Shown: piece by piece, positions 38,372 to 47,538 of the stretch | How positions within the stretch are numbered: the first letter of the stretch is position 1 | How the letters are laid out: the number at the start of each line of letters is the position of its first letter | Source: Bradyrhizobium genosp. SA-3 | GTDB taxonomy: Bacteria; Pseudomonadota; Alphaproteobacteria; Rhizobiales; Xanthobacteraceae | Reading direction: 5' to 3' | DNA length: 64,000 nt | NCBI RefSeq assembly: GCF_004212635.1 | Contig: NZ_PSRT01000035.1 | Location: forward strand, 1 to 64,000 | Program-made: the position numbers and the translations under genes | The notes under the pieces: generated by a model | Seen by the model: the letters and a program-made list of their open reading frames with translations, nothing else | Database searches by the model: none | Told to the model about the DNA's origin: nothing

Positions 38372-38671
38372 TTACCGTGTCTCGACCTTCTCGGGCGTGA
38401 TCACCTCGATCTTCGGCGGTGCCGTGAAGCACTTCACCGCGACGCGGCCGAACGTCTTCATGTGCTCCATGGCGCGATGCGGCACCAGCGCTTCTGCATT
38501 CTCCCACTGCTCGACGAATACCATCTTGCTGGGATCGGTGACGCTCTCGTGCAAATCGTAGGCGATATTGCCGGGCTCCTTCCGCGTCTCCTTGATGCAG
38601 GCGGTGGCGGCTGCAATGAATTCGGCGCGCGTTTCGGGCTTGATGGTCAAGGTGGCAACGACATAGATCAC
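38372..38671 (-). CDS. antibiotic biosynthesis monooxygenase-like protein (YgiN-type)
   Basis: 99 residues of the ABM ferredoxin-like fold: MIYVVATLTIKPETRAEFIA, EPGNIAYDLHESVTDPSKMV, FVEQWENAEALVPHRAMEHM. Such small dimeric proteins act as quinol monooxygenases or heme-degrading enzymes, or have no known activity. It lies between ureC and ureE, 12 bases from ureE, yet no role in urease is known. It is probably co-transcribed. Confidence 0.88.
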   Translation of the reverse strand: MIYVVATLTIKPETRAEFIAAATACIKETRKEPGNIAYDLHESVTDPSKMVFVEQWENAEALVPHRAMEHMKTFGRVAVKCFTAPPKIEVITPEKVETR

Positions 38672-38799
38672 GAGAAATCCTCCCGGCTTTTCTTCTGAGG
38701 GTACGATACCGGGCGGGACATTAGACCAGGCCGGATCGAACGCAACACCGGAAAAGCCGTCTCCGGACTGGATCCGGGGACATGCGTTGAGACGCTATT

Positions 38800-40514
38800 T
38801 CAGTACATAAAATATCGCTGCGCCATGGGCAGCACCTCGGCGGGGGCGCAAGTCAGCAGCTCGCCGTCGGCGCGGACCTCATAGGTCTCCGGATCGACCT
38901 CGATATCGGGCGTGGCGTCGTTGTGGATCATGCTCTTCTTGGAGATCTTGCCGCGGGTGTTCTGGACTGCATAGAGCTTCTTGTCGATGCCGAGCTTTCG
39001 CGCCAGACCGCCGGTGACCGCGGCCTTCGAGGTGAACACCACCGAGGACGCCGTGCGCGCCTTGCCGAAGGCGCCGAACATCGGCTGGTAGTGCACCGGC
39101 TGCGGGGTCGGGATCGAGGCGTTGGGATCGCCCATGGGCGCTGCGACGATGCTGCCGCCCTTGACGATGCAGTCCGGCTTGACGCCGAAGAAGGCCGGCG
39201 ACCACAGCACGAGATCGGCGAGCTTGCCCTTTTCGACCGAGCCGATCAGTTTCGACACGCCGTGGGCGATGGCGGGATTGATGGTGTATTTGGCGATGTA
39301 GCGCTTGACGCGGAAATTATCGTTGTCCTTGCCCTTATCCTGCGGCAGCGACCCGCGCTGCTTCTTCATCTTGTCGGCGGTCTGCCAGGTCCGGATGATG
39401 ACCTCGCCGAGGCGGCCCATGGCCTGCGAGTCCGAGGACATCATCGAGAGCGCGCCGAGATCGTGCAGAATGTCCTCGGCGGCGATGGTCTCTTTCCGGA
39501 TGCGGCTTTCCGCGAAGGCCAGGTCTTCGGCGATCGAGGGATCGAGGTGGTGGCACACCATCAGCATGTCCAGATGCTCATCGATGGTGTTGCGCGTGAA
39601 CGGCCGCGTCGGATTGGTCGAGGATGGCAGCACGTTCTTCAGGCCGGCGACTTTGATGATGTCAGGCGCGTGACCACCGCCGGCGCCTTCGGTGTGAAAG
39701 GCATGGATGGTGCGGCCCTTGAATGCCTTGATCGTATCCTCGACGAAACCGGATTCGTTCAGCGTGTCGGTGTGGATCATCACCTGGATGTCGTGATCGT
39801 CGGCGACCGACAGGCAATTGTCGATCGCAGCCGGCGTCGTGCCCCAATCCTCGTGCAGCTTCAGCGCGCAGGCGCCGGCTCGGATCATCTCGACCAGCGC
39901 GGCGGGACGCGAGGCGTTGCCCTTGCCGGAGATGCCGAGATTGACCGGAAAAGCATCGAACGACTGGATCATCCGCGCGATGTGCCACGGCCCCGGCGTG
40001 CAGGTGGTGGCGAAGGTGCCGTGCGAGGGACCGGTGCCGCCACCCAGCATCGAGGTGACGCCGCTCATCAGCGCGTGCTCGATCTGCTGCGGGCAGATGA
40101 AATGGATGTGGCTGTCGAAGCCGCCGGCGGTGAGGATCTTGCCTTCGCCTGCGATAACATCTGTGCCCGGGCCGATGACGATGGTGACGCCCGGCTGGAT
40201 ATCGGGATTGCCGGCCTTGCCAATCGCGGAGATCATGCCGTCCTTGATCGCGACGTCGGCTTTCACGATGCCCCAATGGTCGACGATCAGCGCATTGGTG
40301 ATGACGGTGTCGGCCGCGCCCTGCTTGTTGGTGACCTGCGACTGCCCCATGCGTCGCGGATCACCTTGCCGCCGCCGAACTTCACCTCCTCGCCGTACGT
40401 GGTAAAATCCTTCTCCACCTCGATAATGAGGTCGGTGTCGGCCAGCCGCACCTTGTCGCCGGTGGTCGGGCCGAACATGTCGGCATAGACGGAACGTTTG
40501 ATTTTCGTGCTCAC
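38800..40514 (-). pseudogene. ureC: urease subunit alpha, frameshifted near its start
   Basis: The main frame from about 40350 down to 38800 is a full urease alpha: HIHFICPQQ, carbamylated lysine in [44 protein letters not shown] and the SSDSQAMGR loop. The first 55 residues ([20 protein letters not shown] to KVIRDAWG) are in another frame, starting at the GTG at 40514 with AAGGAG before it. One G is missing at about 40351, where the code should read RDGMGQSQ. As given, no full alpha subunit can be made. A sequencing error is quite possible, because all the accessory genes are intact. Confidence 0.85.
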
Positions 40515-41053
40515 AGTGAACTCCTTGCAAGCTTGACGGTGTCGTCGAACATCCGGTCGAGAGTCGCGTTGCCGCCACGGCAACCCGCGACAACCTTCTC
40601 GGCCCAATGGACGTAGTCGATGAGTTCTTCCTCGCGCTTGTCCGAGCTCGGGTTTGGATGAATACGCGCGAGAATATTGCTTATCTTGTCCGCGATCTTG
40701 ATGAGCTTCGCATCTGGGGATTTGTGCGGAGCGTCCTCAATCTGCTTCTGTCGGCGCTGAGATTTTGGAAGCGACATATCGTCGGTGACCTCGGCGACGA
40801 GCGCAGCGACACGTGCACCAAATTCTTCTTCTAGTTCATCGCGGGTTGTTCTGGTGTCCTCAAGCGTATCGTGCAGCCAGCCAGCCGCGACCAGCTCCGC
40901 ATCGGATCCATCCGTCACGATCGCGAGCATGTTGGCGACTTCGGCCAGGTGATTGAGATATGGCTCGTTAGCTCGCGCCTTGCGCGAGATACCAGTGTGA
41001 CGGTGCGCGGCGAAATCTGCAGCTTCAGAAACGAGGCGGATTGGCGACAGCAC
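40511..41053 (-). CDS. HD-domain hydrolase, RelA/SpoT-hydrolase-like (small alarmone hydrolase type)
   Basis: 180 residues from a GTG at 41053. It keeps the HD-type metal site: H17-RHTG, H35, the central LHDTLED (H61, D62) and the later Asp in KIADKISN (D122). This matches the stand-alone (p)ppGpp hydrolase/MESH1-like proteins, with no synthetase or regulatory domain. It lies inside the urease operon, 4-base overlapping ureC and three bases after the DUF559 gene. The substrate is inference. Confidence 0.85.
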   Translation of the reverse strand: MLSPIRLVSEAADFAAHRHTGISRKARANEPYLNHLAEVANMLAIVTDGSDAELVAAGWLHDTLEDTRTTRDELEEEFGARVAALVAEVTDDMSLPKSQRRQKQIEDAPHKSPDAKLIKIADKISNILARIHPNPSSDKREEELIDYVHWAEKVVAGCRGGNATLDRMFDDTVKLARSSL

Positions 41054-41056
41054 GCG

Positions 41057-41497
41057 TCAAGCCTCCTCGACACCGTTGGGCGCACCTCTCTCTCCGTTCC
41101 CTCCCCCCTTGCGGGGGAGGGTTAGGGAGGGGGGTGCTCCGGGCTCCGCTGCTTGAAGGATGGCGAGGGCCACTCCCTCCAAATTGTTCAGTACATCGTC
41201 GTTGGTAAAACGCAGAACCTGGTAGCCGCGGGATGCAAACCATTGGTCGCGCGCTTGGTCCTTGCGAAGTCTTTCCTCGAAGTCGTGGCTTTCACCATCG
41301 ACCTCGACGATGATCTTGCATGAATGCGCGACGAAATCCGCGATGTAGTCGCCCATGGGCGCTTGGCGACGGAAGCCCAGACGGGCAAGGCGATGTGCTT
41401 TGAGATGGCGCCATAGGAGCGTCTCGGCGCGTGTCATCGAGCGCCGCAACTGTTTGGCACGAATTCTTAGAAACTGAGGGACCTCGTCGTGTGGCAT
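41057..41497 (-). CDS. DUF559 (Vsr-like) endonuclease-domain protein inside inverted repeats
   Basis: 146 residues from the ATG at 41497. The core fold is the PD-(D/E)XK/Vsr type: TRAETLLWRHLK (E25), GDYIADFV (D54), IVEVDGESHD (E65, D67, H71). Its start codon abuts the right inverted repeat and its last residues, APPSLTLPRKGGGN, are coded by the left one. The family is poorly understood; members may be nucleases. It sits between ureB and the HD gene, on the operon's strand. Confidence 0.88.
   Translation of the reverse strand: MPHDEVPQFLRIRAKQLRRSMTRAETLLWRHLKAHRLARLGFRRQAPMGDYIADFVAHSCKIIVEVDGESHDFEERLRKDQARDQWFASRGYQVLRFTNDDVLNNLEGVALAILQAAEPGAPPSLTLPRKGGGNGERGAPNGVEEA
41097..41136. repeat. 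left inverted repeat of the DUF559 unit
   Basis: The reverse complement of this 40-base element matches 41497-41536 at 37 of 40 positions. The core is CCCTCCCCCGCAAGGGGGGA, itself a hairpin. It codes for the C-terminal residues of the DUF559 protein. Confidence 0.85.
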
Positions 41498-41536
41498 ACC
41501 CCCCTCCCCAACCCTCCCCCGCAAGGGGGGAGGGAG
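41497..41536. repeat. right inverted repeat of the DUF559 unit
   Basis: Partner of the repeat at 41097-41136, in the opposite direction. It ends at the start codon of the DUF559 gene. With its partner it bounds a 440-base unit. Confidence 0.85.
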
Positions 41537-41589
41537 CCCGACCGGCGTGCTCACCTCACTGTAGATCACGGCACTCGCCTCGGCTTAAA

Positions 41590-41895
41590 TCACAGCTTCC
41601 CCATCACGTCGCCGCGGAAGCCATAAATGGTCTTCTTCCCGGCCATGGCGACGAGCTGGACCTCACGGGTCTGGCCGGGCTCGAAGCGGACGGCGGTCCC
41701 GGCGGCGATGTCGAGGCGCATGCCGCGGGACTTCTTGCGGTCAAACTTCAGCGCCGGGTTGGTCTCGAAGAAATGGTAGTGCGAGCCGACCTGGATCGGG
41801 CGGTCGCCGGTGTTGGCGACCGTCAGCGTCACGGTCTTGCGGCCGGCATTGAGCTCGATCTCGCCGTCCTGGATGAAGAGTTCGCCGGGGATCAT
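41590..41895 (-). CDS. ureB: urease subunit beta
   Basis: 101 residues, the usual length. [59 protein letters not shown] and the C-terminal [10 protein letters not shown] are all typical. It is one of three structural subunits of the nickel urease. It follows ureA with a repeat (41921-42005) in between, and is followed by the DUF559 unit. Confidence 0.96.
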   Translation of the reverse strand: MIPGELFIQDGEIELNAGRKTVTLTVANTGDRPIQVGSHYHFFETNPALKFDRKKSRGMRLDIAAGTAVRFEPGQTREVQLVAMAGKKTIYGFRGDVMGKL

Positions 41896-41920
41896 GTGCT
41901 ACCTCGTCTTGCTCCGCTGC

Positions 41921-42005
41921 GCCATGGCCGGGCTTGTCCCGGCCATCCACGCGGTGCCACTTGGTTCGAAGATCGTGGATGCCCGGGACAAGCCCGGGCA
42001 TGACG
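41921..42005. repeat. palindromic repeat between ureA and ureB
   Basis: GCCATGGCCGGGCTTGTCCC at the left, and GGGACAAGCCCGGGCATGAC at the right, with a 40-base middle. It belongs to a related but separate subfamily of the palindromes in this window. It could form a hairpin in the mRNA between two subunit genes. Confidence 0.7.
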
Positions 42006-42026
42006 GTGTTGATACGGTGTCGCGCC

Positions 42027-42329
42027 TCACCTGATCGGCTCGTGCACGGTGACGAGCTTGGTGCCGTCCGGAAAGGTCGCCTCGACCTGGATGTCGTGGA
42101 TCATCTCGGGAATGCCCGGCATCACCTGGTCGCGGGTCAGCACCTGCGCGCCGGATTGCATCAGCTCGGCGACGGTGCGGCCGTCGCGGGCGCCTTCGAG
42201 GATGAAGTCGGAGATGATCGCGACCGCCTCGGGATGGTTGAGCTTGACGCCGCGGTCCAGCCGACGGCGGGCCACGATGGCCGCCATCGAGATCAGAAGC
42301 TTGTCCTTTTCGCGGGGAGACAGATTCAT
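42027..42329 (-). CDS. ureA: urease subunit gamma
   Basis: 100 residues. [40 protein letters not shown] and [15 protein letters not shown] are the family pattern. It starts 25 bases after ureD stops. It assembles with UreB and UreC. Confidence 0.96.
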   Translation of the reverse strand: MNLSPREKDKLLISMAAIVARRRLDRGVKLNHPEAVAIISDFILEGARDGRTVAELMQSGAQVLTRDQVMPGIPEMIHDIQVEATFPDGTKLVTVHEPIR

Positions 42330-42353
42330 GCGACATCTCTTCCGTTCAACACG

Positions 42354-43184
42354 TCAATTCAGCCAGAGCCGCGGCAGCACGGCGCCGGTGCGCGCCAGCA
42401 CGGCCATCATGTCGGCGCGCAAACGCGCCGCATCTTGGGCACAGAACCGCGCCATTGCAAAGCCATTCCAGGCGGATATCCCGACCTCGCCGGCGAACGA
42501 TTCCGAGGCCTCGCGAATGCGCTCGACCAACGCCTCGTCGCCAGGCACGATCAGGGCCGTGCCGATCGCGGCGCCACTCTTGGCCACGGCGGATCGCGCC
42601 AGTTTTTCACCGATATGACCATGCAGCCTGACGGTCTCGGCGAACACCAGCCTGCCGCCCCGAGAGAGCCGCCAGCGATCGACGAACTCGCCCTGCTCCA
42701 TCCGCTCGCCCATGGCGGTGCGGCCGAACACCACGATTTCGCAAAGCAGGAGCGAAGCCGCCTCATCGAGCGCGATGTCGAAACGGCGATGGACACGGGC
42801 GCGGTCAAACAGGATCGTTTCCTGGGGCAGCCAGGACAGATGCGCACCTGCGCCGACCCTCAGCGCGATATTGAGCTCGGCCGCATTGCCCTGCGCACGA
42901 TAGACCTTTTCTGCGGCCGCCGTCGTCAGCGTCAGCCGCGCAGCGTCAGCGGCTGTGATGTCAATGTCGAAGCGATCGCCGCCGGCGACACCACCGGCCG
43001 TGTTGACGAACACGCCGGAGAGCCCCTCGCCTTCCGGCGAGGGAAAGCGAACGCGCAGGGAGCCGGACTCATGCAAGGTCCCGCGCCGTGTCACGCCATC
43101 GCGTGCATGGACGTCGAAGCGCACCGCGCCGCGGGCGCGGTTGGCCTCGAAAACCGTTGATGTGACTGAAACGTCGCTGCGCAT
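42354..43184 (-). CDS. ureD: urease accessory protein UreD
   Basis: 276 residues with GGVAGGDRFDIDI, the AEKVYRAQGNAAELNIALRV stretch and LPQETILFDRARVHRRFDIA. UreD binds apo-urease first and brings in UreF and UreG. It lies 31 bases downstream of urtE, so urea uptake and hydrolysis genes are one block. No typical promoter was seen in that gap. Confidence 0.93.
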   Translation of the reverse strand: MRSDVSVTSTVFEANRARGAVRFDVHARDGVTRRGTLHESGSLRVRFPSPEGEGLSGVFVNTAGGVAGGDRFDIDITAADAARLTLTTAAAEKVYRAQGNAAELNIALRVGAGAHLSWLPQETILFDRARVHRRFDIALDEAASLLLCEIVVFGRTAMGERMEQGEFVDRWRLSRGGRLVFAETVRLHGHIGEKLARSAVAKSGAAIGTALIVPGDEALVERIREASESFAGEVGISAWNGFAMARFCAQDAARLRADMMAVLARTGAVLPRLWLN

Positions 43185-43215
43185 CCGCCTCCCCAGCCGG
43201 TCGCGGCAGAATGGC

Positions 43216-43911
43216 TTACAGCGCCATCTGGCGGCTGATTTCGCTCGCGTCGAGATTGGAGCGGTCGCAGGTGAACTTCACCGCGCCGCGATCCATCACC
43301 GCGAAACTGTCGCCGAGTTCGCAGGCAAAGTCGAGATATTGTTCGACCAGCACGATCGCGATGTTGCCGAGGTTGCGCAGGTAGGAGATGGCGCGGCCGA
43401 TGTCCTTGATGATCGAGGGCTGGATCCCCTCGGTCGGCTCGTCGAGCAGCAGCAGCTTTGGCCGCATCACCAGCGCGCGCCCGATCGCGAGCTGCTGCTG
43501 CTGGCCGCCGGAGAGGTCGCCACCGCGCCGGCCGAGCATGGATTGCAGCACCGGGAAGAGCGAGAATACGTCGTCCGGAATGTGCTTGTCCTCGCGCCTG
43601 AGCGGGCCGAAGCCGGTCTTGAGGTTCTCCTCGACCGTGAGCAGCGGAAAGATCTCGCGGCCCTGCGGTACGAAACCGATGCCTTTGCGCGCGCGCTCAT
43701 AGGGCTTCAGACCCGTGATGTCGCTGCCGTCGAGCACGATCGCACCCGACGAGATCGGATATTGCCCGACCATGGCGCGCAAGAGCGAGGTCTTGCCGAC
43801 GCCGTTGCGCCCGAGCACGCAGGTGACCTTGCCCGGCTCGGCCGAGATCGAGACGCCGCGCAGCGCTTGGGCAGCGCCGTAGAACAGGTTGATGTCCTTG
43901 ACCTCAAGCAT
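43216..43911 (-). CDS. urtE: urea ABC transporter ATP-binding protein UrtE
   Basis: 231 residues of the LivF type. Walker A LGRNGVGKTSLLRA, signature LSGGQQQQLAIGRAL and Walker B LLLLDEPTEGIQPSI. The opening MLEVKDINLFYGAAQALRGV and the C-terminal end match UrtE. It powers urea uptake with UrtD. It starts three bases after urtD ends. Confidence 0.95.
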   Translation of the reverse strand: MLEVKDINLFYGAAQALRGVSISAEPGKVTCVLGRNGVGKTSLLRAMVGQYPISSGAIVLDGSDITGLKPYERARKGIGFVPQGREIFPLLTVEENLKTGFGPLRREDKHIPDDVFSLFPVLQSMLGRRGGDLSGGQQQQLAIGRALVMRPKLLLLDEPTEGIQPSIIKDIGRAISYLRNLGNIAIVLVEQYLDFACELGDSFAVMDRGAVKFTCDRSNLDASEISRQMAL

Positions 43912-43914
43912 CGC

Positions 43915-44676
43915 TCAGCGTCCCAGATAGACTTCGATGACCCGCTCGTTCGACGAGACCTGGTCGATGGTGCCTTCCGCCAGCACGGTGCCTTCGTGCA
44001 GGCAGGTGACCTTGACCCTGAGCTCGCGCACGAAGGTCATGTCGTGCTCGACCACCATCACGGTGTGGGTCTTGTTGATCTCTTTCAGCAGCTCGGCGGT
44101 GAGATGCGTCTCGACATCGGTCATCCCTGCGACCGGCTCGTCGACGAGGAGCAGCTTCGGATCCTGCGCCAGCAGCATGCCGATCTCGAGCCACTGCTTC
44201 TGGCCGTGGCTGAGGCTGCCGGCAAGGCGGTTGCGGGCCTCGGAGAGACGGATCGTCTCCAGCACCTTGTCGATGCGCTCGGACTCGGCCCTGCTGCCGC
44301 GCCAGAACAGCGTGCCGCGGACCGAGTGGTCCACATTGAGCGCCAGCAGGAGGTTGTCCTGCACGGTCTGGCTCTCGAACACGGTCGGCTTCTGGAACTT
44401 GCGGCCGATGCCGAGCTCGGCGATGCGGGTCTCGTCGAGCCGCGTCAGATCGGTGACGCCGTCGAACAGCACGGTGCCCTCGTCGGGCTTGGTCTTGCCG
44501 GTGATGATGTCCATCATCGTGGTCTTGCCGGCGCCGTTCGGACCGATGATGGCGCGCATCTCGCCGGGCTCGAGCGTCAGCGACAGGTTGTTGATGGCGT
44601 GGAAGCCGTCGAAAGAGACGTGCACGCCGTCGAGATAGAGCATTGCGGATGTCGCGCGGCTGTCCATGACGTTCAT
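43915..44676 (-). CDS. urtD: urea ABC transporter ATP-binding protein UrtD
   Basis: 253 residues from the ATG at 44676; a longer open frame runs into urtC and is rejected. Walker A GPNGAGKTTMMD, the GRKFQKPTVFESQTVQDNLL stretch and SHGQKQWLEIGMLLAQDPKL are typical of UrtD rather than of amino-acid LivG proteins. It starts four bases downstream of the urtC stop. Confidence 0.95.
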   Translation of the reverse strand: MNVMDSRATSAMLYLDGVHVSFDGFHAINNLSLTLEPGEMRAIIGPNGAGKTTMMDIITGKTKPDEGTVLFDGVTDLTRLDETRIAELGIGRKFQKPTVFESQTVQDNLLLALNVDHSVRGTLFWRGSRAESERIDKVLETIRLSEARNRLAGSLSHGQKQWLEIGMLLAQDPKLLLVDEPVAGMTDVETHLTAELLKEINKTHTVMVVEHDMTFVRELRVKVTCLHEGTVLAEGTIDQVSSNERVIEVYLGR

Positions 44677-44680
44677 CGCG

Positions 44681-45850
44681 CTACTCCGCCAGCTTGGGTT
44701 CGGTGACGCCGTCTTCGGCCGCAGCGCTCGCAATGGCCGCAGCGGTGCGCTTTTCGCTCGAGGAGTCCCACCAGGCATTGAAGGTGCCGACGATGCCCTT
44801 GGGCAGCAGCAGCGTCACCAGGATGAACAGCGCGCCCAGCATGAACAGCCAGTAGGGCGCCAGCACGCCGGAGGTAAAGAAGGTCTTGGCGTAGTTGACG
44901 ACGACGGCGCCGAGTGCGGCGCCGACCAGCGTGCCGCGGCCGCCGACCGCGACCCAGATCACCGCCTCGATCGAATTGCCCGGTGCGAATTCTGAGGGAT
45001 TGATGATGCCGACCTGTGGCACGTAGAGCGCGCCGGCGACGCCGGCCATGCAGGCCGACACCGTGAACACGAACAGCTTGTAGGATTCGACGCGATAGCC
45101 GAGGAAGCGCGTGCGCGATTCTGCGTCCCGCACCGCGATCAGCACCTTGCCGAGCTTGGACGAGACAATGGCGCGGCAGATCAGGAAGCCGGCAATCAGC
45201 GCCAGGCAGCTCAGCGCGAACAATGCGGCACGCGTGCCTTCGGCCTGGACGTTGAAGCCGAGGATGTCCTTGAAGTCGGTCAGGCCGTTGTTGCCGCCGA
45301 AGCCGAAATCGTTGCGGAAGAAGGCGAGCAGCAGCGCATAGGTCATCGCCTGCGTGATGATCGACAGGTACACGCCGGTGACGCGGGAGCGGAAGGCGAG
45401 CCAGCCGAAGCAAAACGCGAGCAGGCCCGGCACGACCAGCACCATCAGGGCCGCAAACCAGAACATGTCGAAGCCGTACCAGTACCAGGGCAGCTTCTGC
45501 CAGTTCAGGAACACCATGAAGTCGGGAAGGATCGGGTTGCCGTAGACGCCGCGGGTGCCGATCTGCCGCATCAGGTACATGCCCATGGCGTAGCCGCCGA
45601 GCGCGAAGAAGGCGCCGTGGCCGAGCGAGAGGATGCCGCAATAGCCCCAGATCAGGTCGATCGCGAGCGCGAGGATGGCGTAGCAGACATATTTACCCCA
45701 GAGCGCGACGAGATAGGTCGGCACCTGCAGGAACGAGCCCGCGGGCAGCAGCAGGTTGGAGAGCGGGATGAGGATGCCGCAGGCTGCGACGACGGCAAGG
45801 AAGATCGTCGCGCTGCGGTCCAGCGATCGCGTCAGCATGTGAGGAGTCAT
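44681..45850 (-). CDS. urtC: urea ABC transporter permease UrtC
   Basis: 389 residues, about ten membrane segments of the LivM type. The segment AIDLIWGYCGILSLGHGAFF, and FRNDFGFGGNNGLTDFKDIL, are typical of UrtC. It forms the membrane channel with UrtB. The start overlaps the urtB stop by four bases. Confidence 0.95.
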   Translation of the reverse strand: MTPHMLTRSLDRSATIFLAVVAACGILIPLSNLLLPAGSFLQVPTYLVALWGKYVCYAILALAIDLIWGYCGILSLGHGAFFALGGYAMGMYLMRQIGTRGVYGNPILPDFMVFLNWQKLPWYWYGFDMFWFAALMVLVVPGLLAFCFGWLAFRSRVTGVYLSIITQAMTYALLLAFFRNDFGFGGNNGLTDFKDILGFNVQAEGTRAALFALSCLALIAGFLICRAIVSSKLGKVLIAVRDAESRTRFLGYRVESYKLFVFTVSACMAGVAGALYVPQVGIINPSEFAPGNSIEAVIWVAVGGRGTLVGAALGAVVVNYAKTFFTSGVLAPYWLFMLGALFILVTLLLPKGIVGTFNAWWDSSSEKRTAAAIASAAAEDGVTEPKLAE

Positions 45851-47454
45851 GCTTCCACCGCACGGCCCTTGAGCGCGAACAGGCCGCGCGGCCGCTTTTG
45901 AATGAACAGGATGATGAGAACCAGGATGGCGATCTTGCCGAGCACGGCACCCGCGACCGGCTCCAGGAACTTGTTGGCGATGCCGAGTGTGAAAGCGCCG
46001 ACCAGTGTGCCCCAGAGATTGCCGACCCCGCCGAACACCACGACCATGAAGCTGTCGATGATGTAGCTCTGGCCGAGATTGGGGCTGACATTGTCGATCT
46101 GCGACAGCGCCACGCCGGCGATGCCGGCAATGCCCGAGCCGAGCCCGAAAGTGAGCGCATCGACACGCGAGGTGGCGATGCCCATCGAAGCCGCCATGCG
46201 GCGATTTTGCGTCACCGCGCGCATCTCGAGGCCGAGTGCGGTATAGCGCAGCATCGCGAGCAGGATCGCGAACACGGCCAGCGTGAAGCAGAGGATCCAG
46301 AGCCGGTTATAGGTGATGGTGATCTGGCCGAGCTCGAAGGCGCCGCTCATCCAGGAGGGGTTGCCGACCTCGCGGTTGGTCGGGCCGAACATGGTGCGCA
46401 CCGCCTGTTGCAACACCAGCGACAGGCCCCAGGTCGCCAGCAGCGTCTCCAGCGGACGGCCGTAGAGGAAGCGGATGATGCTGCGCTCGATCAGGACGCC
46501 GATGGCACCGGCGACGAGGAAGGCAAGCGGCACCGCGATCAAGAGCGAATAGTCGAACAGGCCGGGATAGCGGGTGCGGATCACCTCCTGCACCACGAAG
46601 GTGGTATAGGCTCCGATCATCACCATCTCGCCATGGGCCATGTTGATCACGCCCATCACGCCGAAGGTGATGGCGAGCCCGATCGCGGCGAGCAGCAGCA
46701 CCGAGCCGAGCGAGAGGCCATACCAGGCATTCTGCACCATCGACCAGACCGCAAGCGAGTTCTGGATCGAGCCGATCGCGCTCGCGGCAGCCTTGCTCAC
46801 CGAGGCCGGCTGGTCGCCCATGCCGGTGAGCAGCGCCAGCGCCTCCTGGTCGCCGCGCGCCTTGAGGGTGGCGACGGCCTCCAGCTTCTCGACTTCGGTC
46901 GCGTCCGACTTGAACAGCAGGATGGCCGCGCGGGCTTCGCCGAGCGCGGTCTTGACGGATCTGTTGCCTTCCTTGGCCAGTGCGGCCTCGACCGCGTCGA
47001 GCGCGGCTTCCTCATGCGACTTGAAGACCGACTGCGCAGCCTGGAGGCGCGTCGACAGATCCGGCGACTGAAGCGTCAGGCTGCCGAGCGCGGCGTCCAC
47101 GCTGCGGCGCAGGCGGTTGTTGAGGCGAACCGCGCTCGCGCTGTCGGGAACGCTGGCCACGGACTGGCCGGTTGCTGCGTCGATCGACTTGCCGTCGGCG
47201 CCGGTGACGTAAACCTTCTTGCTGTCGAGGTCGGCCATGAGGCGGCCGTCCTGCAGCGCGCTGATGATCGGGAATGCCAGCGGATTGCCGCTGCTCGCGA
47301 CCGCGCCGATCGCCTCCTCCGTGTCGGAAAAATCGTCATTGGCGAACTTGGCGACCGCATCCTCGAACGGACCGGCGAAGGCCGGCAGCGCGAACGCGAT
47401 CAGAAACAGCGAGAGCGCAAGCGAGCAGAGACGGGCAGACAAATGGGCTGGCAC
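45847..47454 (-). CDS. urtB: urea ABC transporter permease UrtB
   Basis: 535 residues. A signal-like start and an N-terminal soluble part of about 190 residues precede a LivH-type permease (LAITFGVMGVINMAHGEMVM, GAYTTFVVQEVIRTRYPGLF). This long periplasmic N-terminal part is typical of UrtB and sets it apart from amino-acid permeases. It follows urtA after 84 bases. Confidence 0.94.
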   Translation of the reverse strand: MPAHLSARLCSLALSLFLIAFALPAFAGPFEDAVAKFANDDFSDTEEAIGAVASSGNPLAFPIISALQDGRLMADLDSKKVYVTGADGKSIDAATGQSVASVPDSASAVRLNNRLRRSVDAALGSLTLQSPDLSTRLQAAQSVFKSHEEAALDAVEAALAKEGNRSVKTALGEARAAILLFKSDATEVEKLEAVATLKARGDQEALALLTGMGDQPASVSKAAASAIGSIQNSLAVWSMVQNAWYGLSLGSVLLLAAIGLAITFGVMGVINMAHGEMVMIGAYTTFVVQEVIRTRYPGLFDYSLLIAVPLAFLVAGAIGVLIERSIIRFLYGRPLETLLATWGLSLVLQQAVRTMFGPTNREVGNPSWMSGAFELGQITITYNRLWILCFTLAVFAILLAMLRYTALGLEMRAVTQNRRMAASMGIATSRVDALTFGLGSGIAGIAGVALSQIDNVSPNLGQSYIIDSFMVVVFGGVGNLWGTLVGAFTLGIANKFLEPVAGAVLGKIAILVLIILFIQKRPRGLFALKGRAVEA

Positions 47455-47538
47455 TGTGAATGACCCCGGCAGAAATGGTTGGAGAAGGCGGCGGGATCGC
47501 CGCCCTCTCCGATCGTGTGGTGGAGCGTCAGGTCGGGA

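Noticed and set aside
37736..38698. Plus-strand frame rich in M and V over ureE
   Set aside because: It is the complement of the His codons of the UreE tail.
40511..41497. Toxin-antitoxin pair made of DUF559 and the HD hydrolase
   Set aside because: The two stand three bases apart, but the inverted repeats bound DUF559 alone, and no known toxin-antitoxin pair joins these folds.
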